In this document: piece by piece, positions 62,101 to 64,000 of the stretch
How positions within the stretch are numbered: the stretch's first letter is position 1
Layout of the letters: every line of letters starts with the position of its first letter
Source of the DNA: Adineta vaga
Taxonomy: Eukaryota; Rotifera
Assembly (NCBI GenBank): GCA_021613535.1
Contig: CP075496.1
Coordinates: 5,704,001-5,768,000, forward strand
Reading direction: 5' to 3'
DNA length: 64,000 bases
Position numbers and translations under genes: made by a program
Notes under the pieces: model-generated
Told to the model about the DNA's origin: nothing
The model's input: only the letters and a program-made list of their open reading frames with translations
The model's database searches: none

Positions 62101-63172
62101 GAACTTCAACGACAAGTTCATGCTGCTGAAGAAGAAAAGAAAACATTAAATTCATTACTTCGTATGGCAATTGAACAAAAACTAGCATTAACACAGAAGC
62201 TAGAAGATTTAGAAATGGATAATGAACGTGCACATACGACTGTGACAGTTCCAAAACGAACAAATAATTTAAGTCATACTCTTTCATTAGCTAGTGCGAT
62301 AACACCTACTTCAACAGGATCAACAATTGGATTATTAACAACCGTTCCAAATACGAATACTAGCAATAGCAGCAGCAACAACAACGTCAACAACAACCAT
62401 AACAACAACAGCAACAATATTATGAATGCCAATCAACTTGTTGGTAATAATGGACAATCTCAAGAAGGAAGACGTGGAAGATTCATACCACCACGAGTAA
62501 GTTTTAGGAAATATTTAATTTAAGAAAACACTTCCCATTAGAAATGAATAATATCAAGCAGAGCTTGTATGAATATATGGGAAATAATCTTTTCTCGCTA
62601 TCATAGTCTAGTCAATTGTATCTTTTTGGAAAAGAGGTTTGTACAGTTGAAAACGAAAACATATTATTATGACGATTTATATTGGACCTCATTTCTCTCT
62701 TATGCATGTTTCAGATGATGCAAGCTCTTGCGTCAAATCGAAATCAACAACTGCAAAACAAACGATAGAGAGATAATCAGTACGATAAAATAAAAATTGA
62801 TGTTGCTCTTCATTTGATTTTTCTAATTTCGCTTGATTAAGTTCTAAATTAACATTGATAAAAAAAATGCACTCATAACGAATGACGCATGGTTTGCTCT
62901 TTTTCTTTCCAATGATATATTTACAATGAAAAAAAAAACAACAATAAGAATAATAACATTGCACTAAAACGCAATCATCATACATATGAAAAAAAAATCA
63001 AACTTCTATTTGCATGAAAACAGCTGTTTTATTTTGTGTTTGACTTTTTTTCGTTGAAGTAATTATCGAATTGAAATCTAAATCAATATATTCTACTGTT
63101 TAGGGTCGTCAGCATAAAGCATTTATTACTCCAACTTCACATGTTCCTCCATCATCAAAATGGGGTCATTAA
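59194..63172 (+). CDS. bicd: Bicaudal-D family dynein adaptor
   Basis: Six exons (59194-59787, 60598-60744, 60805-61410, 61480-61785, 61840-62496, 63104-63172) join exactly to 792 residues. Nearly all is coiled coil. The N-terminus has the CC1 box ([15 protein letters not shown]) that contacts the dynein light intermediate chain. The C-terminal coil, the cargo-binding region (RAB6, Egalitarian or RanBP2 in other animals), is extremely conserved: [40 protein letters not shown] and [20 protein letters not shown]. The protein activates dynein-dynactin for minus-end transport of RNA and vesicles. Oddities are an acidic Asp/Glu-rich insert ([17 protein letters not shown]) in exon 3, an Asn-rich tract after the cargo coil (62350-62440) and two long introns (59788-60597, 62497-63103). 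The last exon encodes 22 residues ending KWGH. Confidence 0.95.
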
Positions 63173-64000
63173 AATGCATTATTAATCTTCATCTTTTCTG
63201 TGTAAATCAAAACAATATACTTGTGTGCTTTATTCCTTGTTTCTTTTTTTCCGTGATACATTTTTAAAAAAACTATCTCTGTAAATGCTTATATTGCTTT
63301 TCTTTGATCATTCCATACCTGTATCTTATGTTTCCTTTACTCGATAGTTGCTTTGCTAGTAGTTGTTCATTTATTTGTTTTGTTCTTACATTCCATCAAT
63401 TTCATACGTTTTTCTCTTAAATTTAAAGATCTGATTGGTTTTTTTAGCTTGATTTTATCTTTAAAAGTATGATAAACGGAGAGTGAAGATATTCTGTATG
63501 TTTTTTAAAACCACTTGGCACAATTGTATGAGATTGGTTTCTTTCTTTTTTTCTTCTCTTTCCTTGTTTTGTTTTTGTTCTGTTAAATATGTCTCTTGCA
63601 TATATATTTTAGTATAAAAAAACAAAGACAAAAGATACTATGTTAAGCGCATGGAAGATGTTCGAATGTTTTTTTTTGTCTTATTTCTCTCCCTTACACT
63701 CACTCTTTTTTAACTTTTGTTTATTTCTTGTTCCATGGCGATTTCTTCTCTTTTTTTAAATACATGCATTTGGAGAATACAAATGAACGCAGCTATCTCT
63801 GATTTCTATAAACAAAATCAATTGAAGGAATTAAAAATCATATGTATATATATATATATATGTCGATATAGACCATTCATTTTTCAAAATTCGATGGTTT
63901 GATTCTATTCTTCGTTCCAATCGATTAAAATAGTTCTTCATATTCGTAATGTTTATGTATGATAGATGTTGAAATGGCATTCTTAGTTTATCGTCTGTAA
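63173..64000. other. 3' flank of the Bicaudal-D gene
   Basis: T-rich sequence with a (TA)n run at about 63846-63860 and no coding signal. Probably 3'UTR and intergenic DNA. Confidence 0.5.

Overview
The window is nuclear DNA of an invertebrate animal. It is AT-rich, genes sit densely on both strands, and coding sequence is split by GT-AG introns that are mostly about 45-70 bp with a few of 500-800 bp. Gene content is metazoan: nicastrin, Nanos, CPEB, a semaphorin, a receptor tyrosine phosphatase, an LDL-receptor-family protein, Bicaudal-D and a LIM protein. A rotifer, probably bdelloid, is my best guess from compactness, intron size and base composition, but that is inference. I see no transposon, CRISPR array, bacterial-type operon or gene that looks transferred. 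Gene models were assembled by hand from splice sites and protein similarity. All but nicastrin and part of the PLAT gene join with an exact multiple of three bases.

Layout, left to right: 3' end of SHOC2 (+, 1-2183); smoothelin-like CH protein (+, 2886-4557); a 32-exon LDLR/LRP-like receptor (+, 5725-14050); nicastrin (-, 14279-16604); tRNA-Phe(GAA) (+, 16680-16752); a giant PLAT-repeat protein (+, about 16778-23698); a transmembrane semaphorin (+, 26291-29205); Nanos (-, 30030-30794) head-to-head with CPEB (+, 32644-34968); two tandem ENPP-type ectophosphodiesterases (-, 35884-37624 and 37830-39586); eIF6 (+, 40344-41150); a PHPT1/Janus-type protein (+, 42020-42692); a BTB/KCTD protein (+, 44240-45115); a PG-rich (SHIPPO-like) protein (-, 45148-46279) sharing a 36-bp promoter gap with B3GLCT (+, 46316-47668); a three-LIM protein (-, 47949-49189, possible distal first exon near 51.2 kb); a two-domain receptor PTP (+, 52111-57495); and Bicaudal-D (+, 59194-63172).

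The genes do not form one pathway. Nanos and CPEB, both regulators of maternal and germline mRNA translation, are divergent neighbours. Nicastrin (gamma-secretase) and the LRP-like receptor, a family often cleaved by gamma-secretase, are convergent neighbours. SHOC2 and the receptor PTP belong to tyrosine-kinase/RAS signalling in other animals.

The most notable points are conserved enzymes or domains that have lost key residues: one ENPP paralogue lacks two metal ligands, the PHPT1-like protein has Tyr at the catalytic His, Nanos lacks the second half of zinc knuckle 2, and nicastrin needs a one-base frameshift and has a diverged DYIGS motif. The third PLAT unit also cannot be assembled cleanly. 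Polyploid or duplicated copies elsewhere could tolerate such decay.
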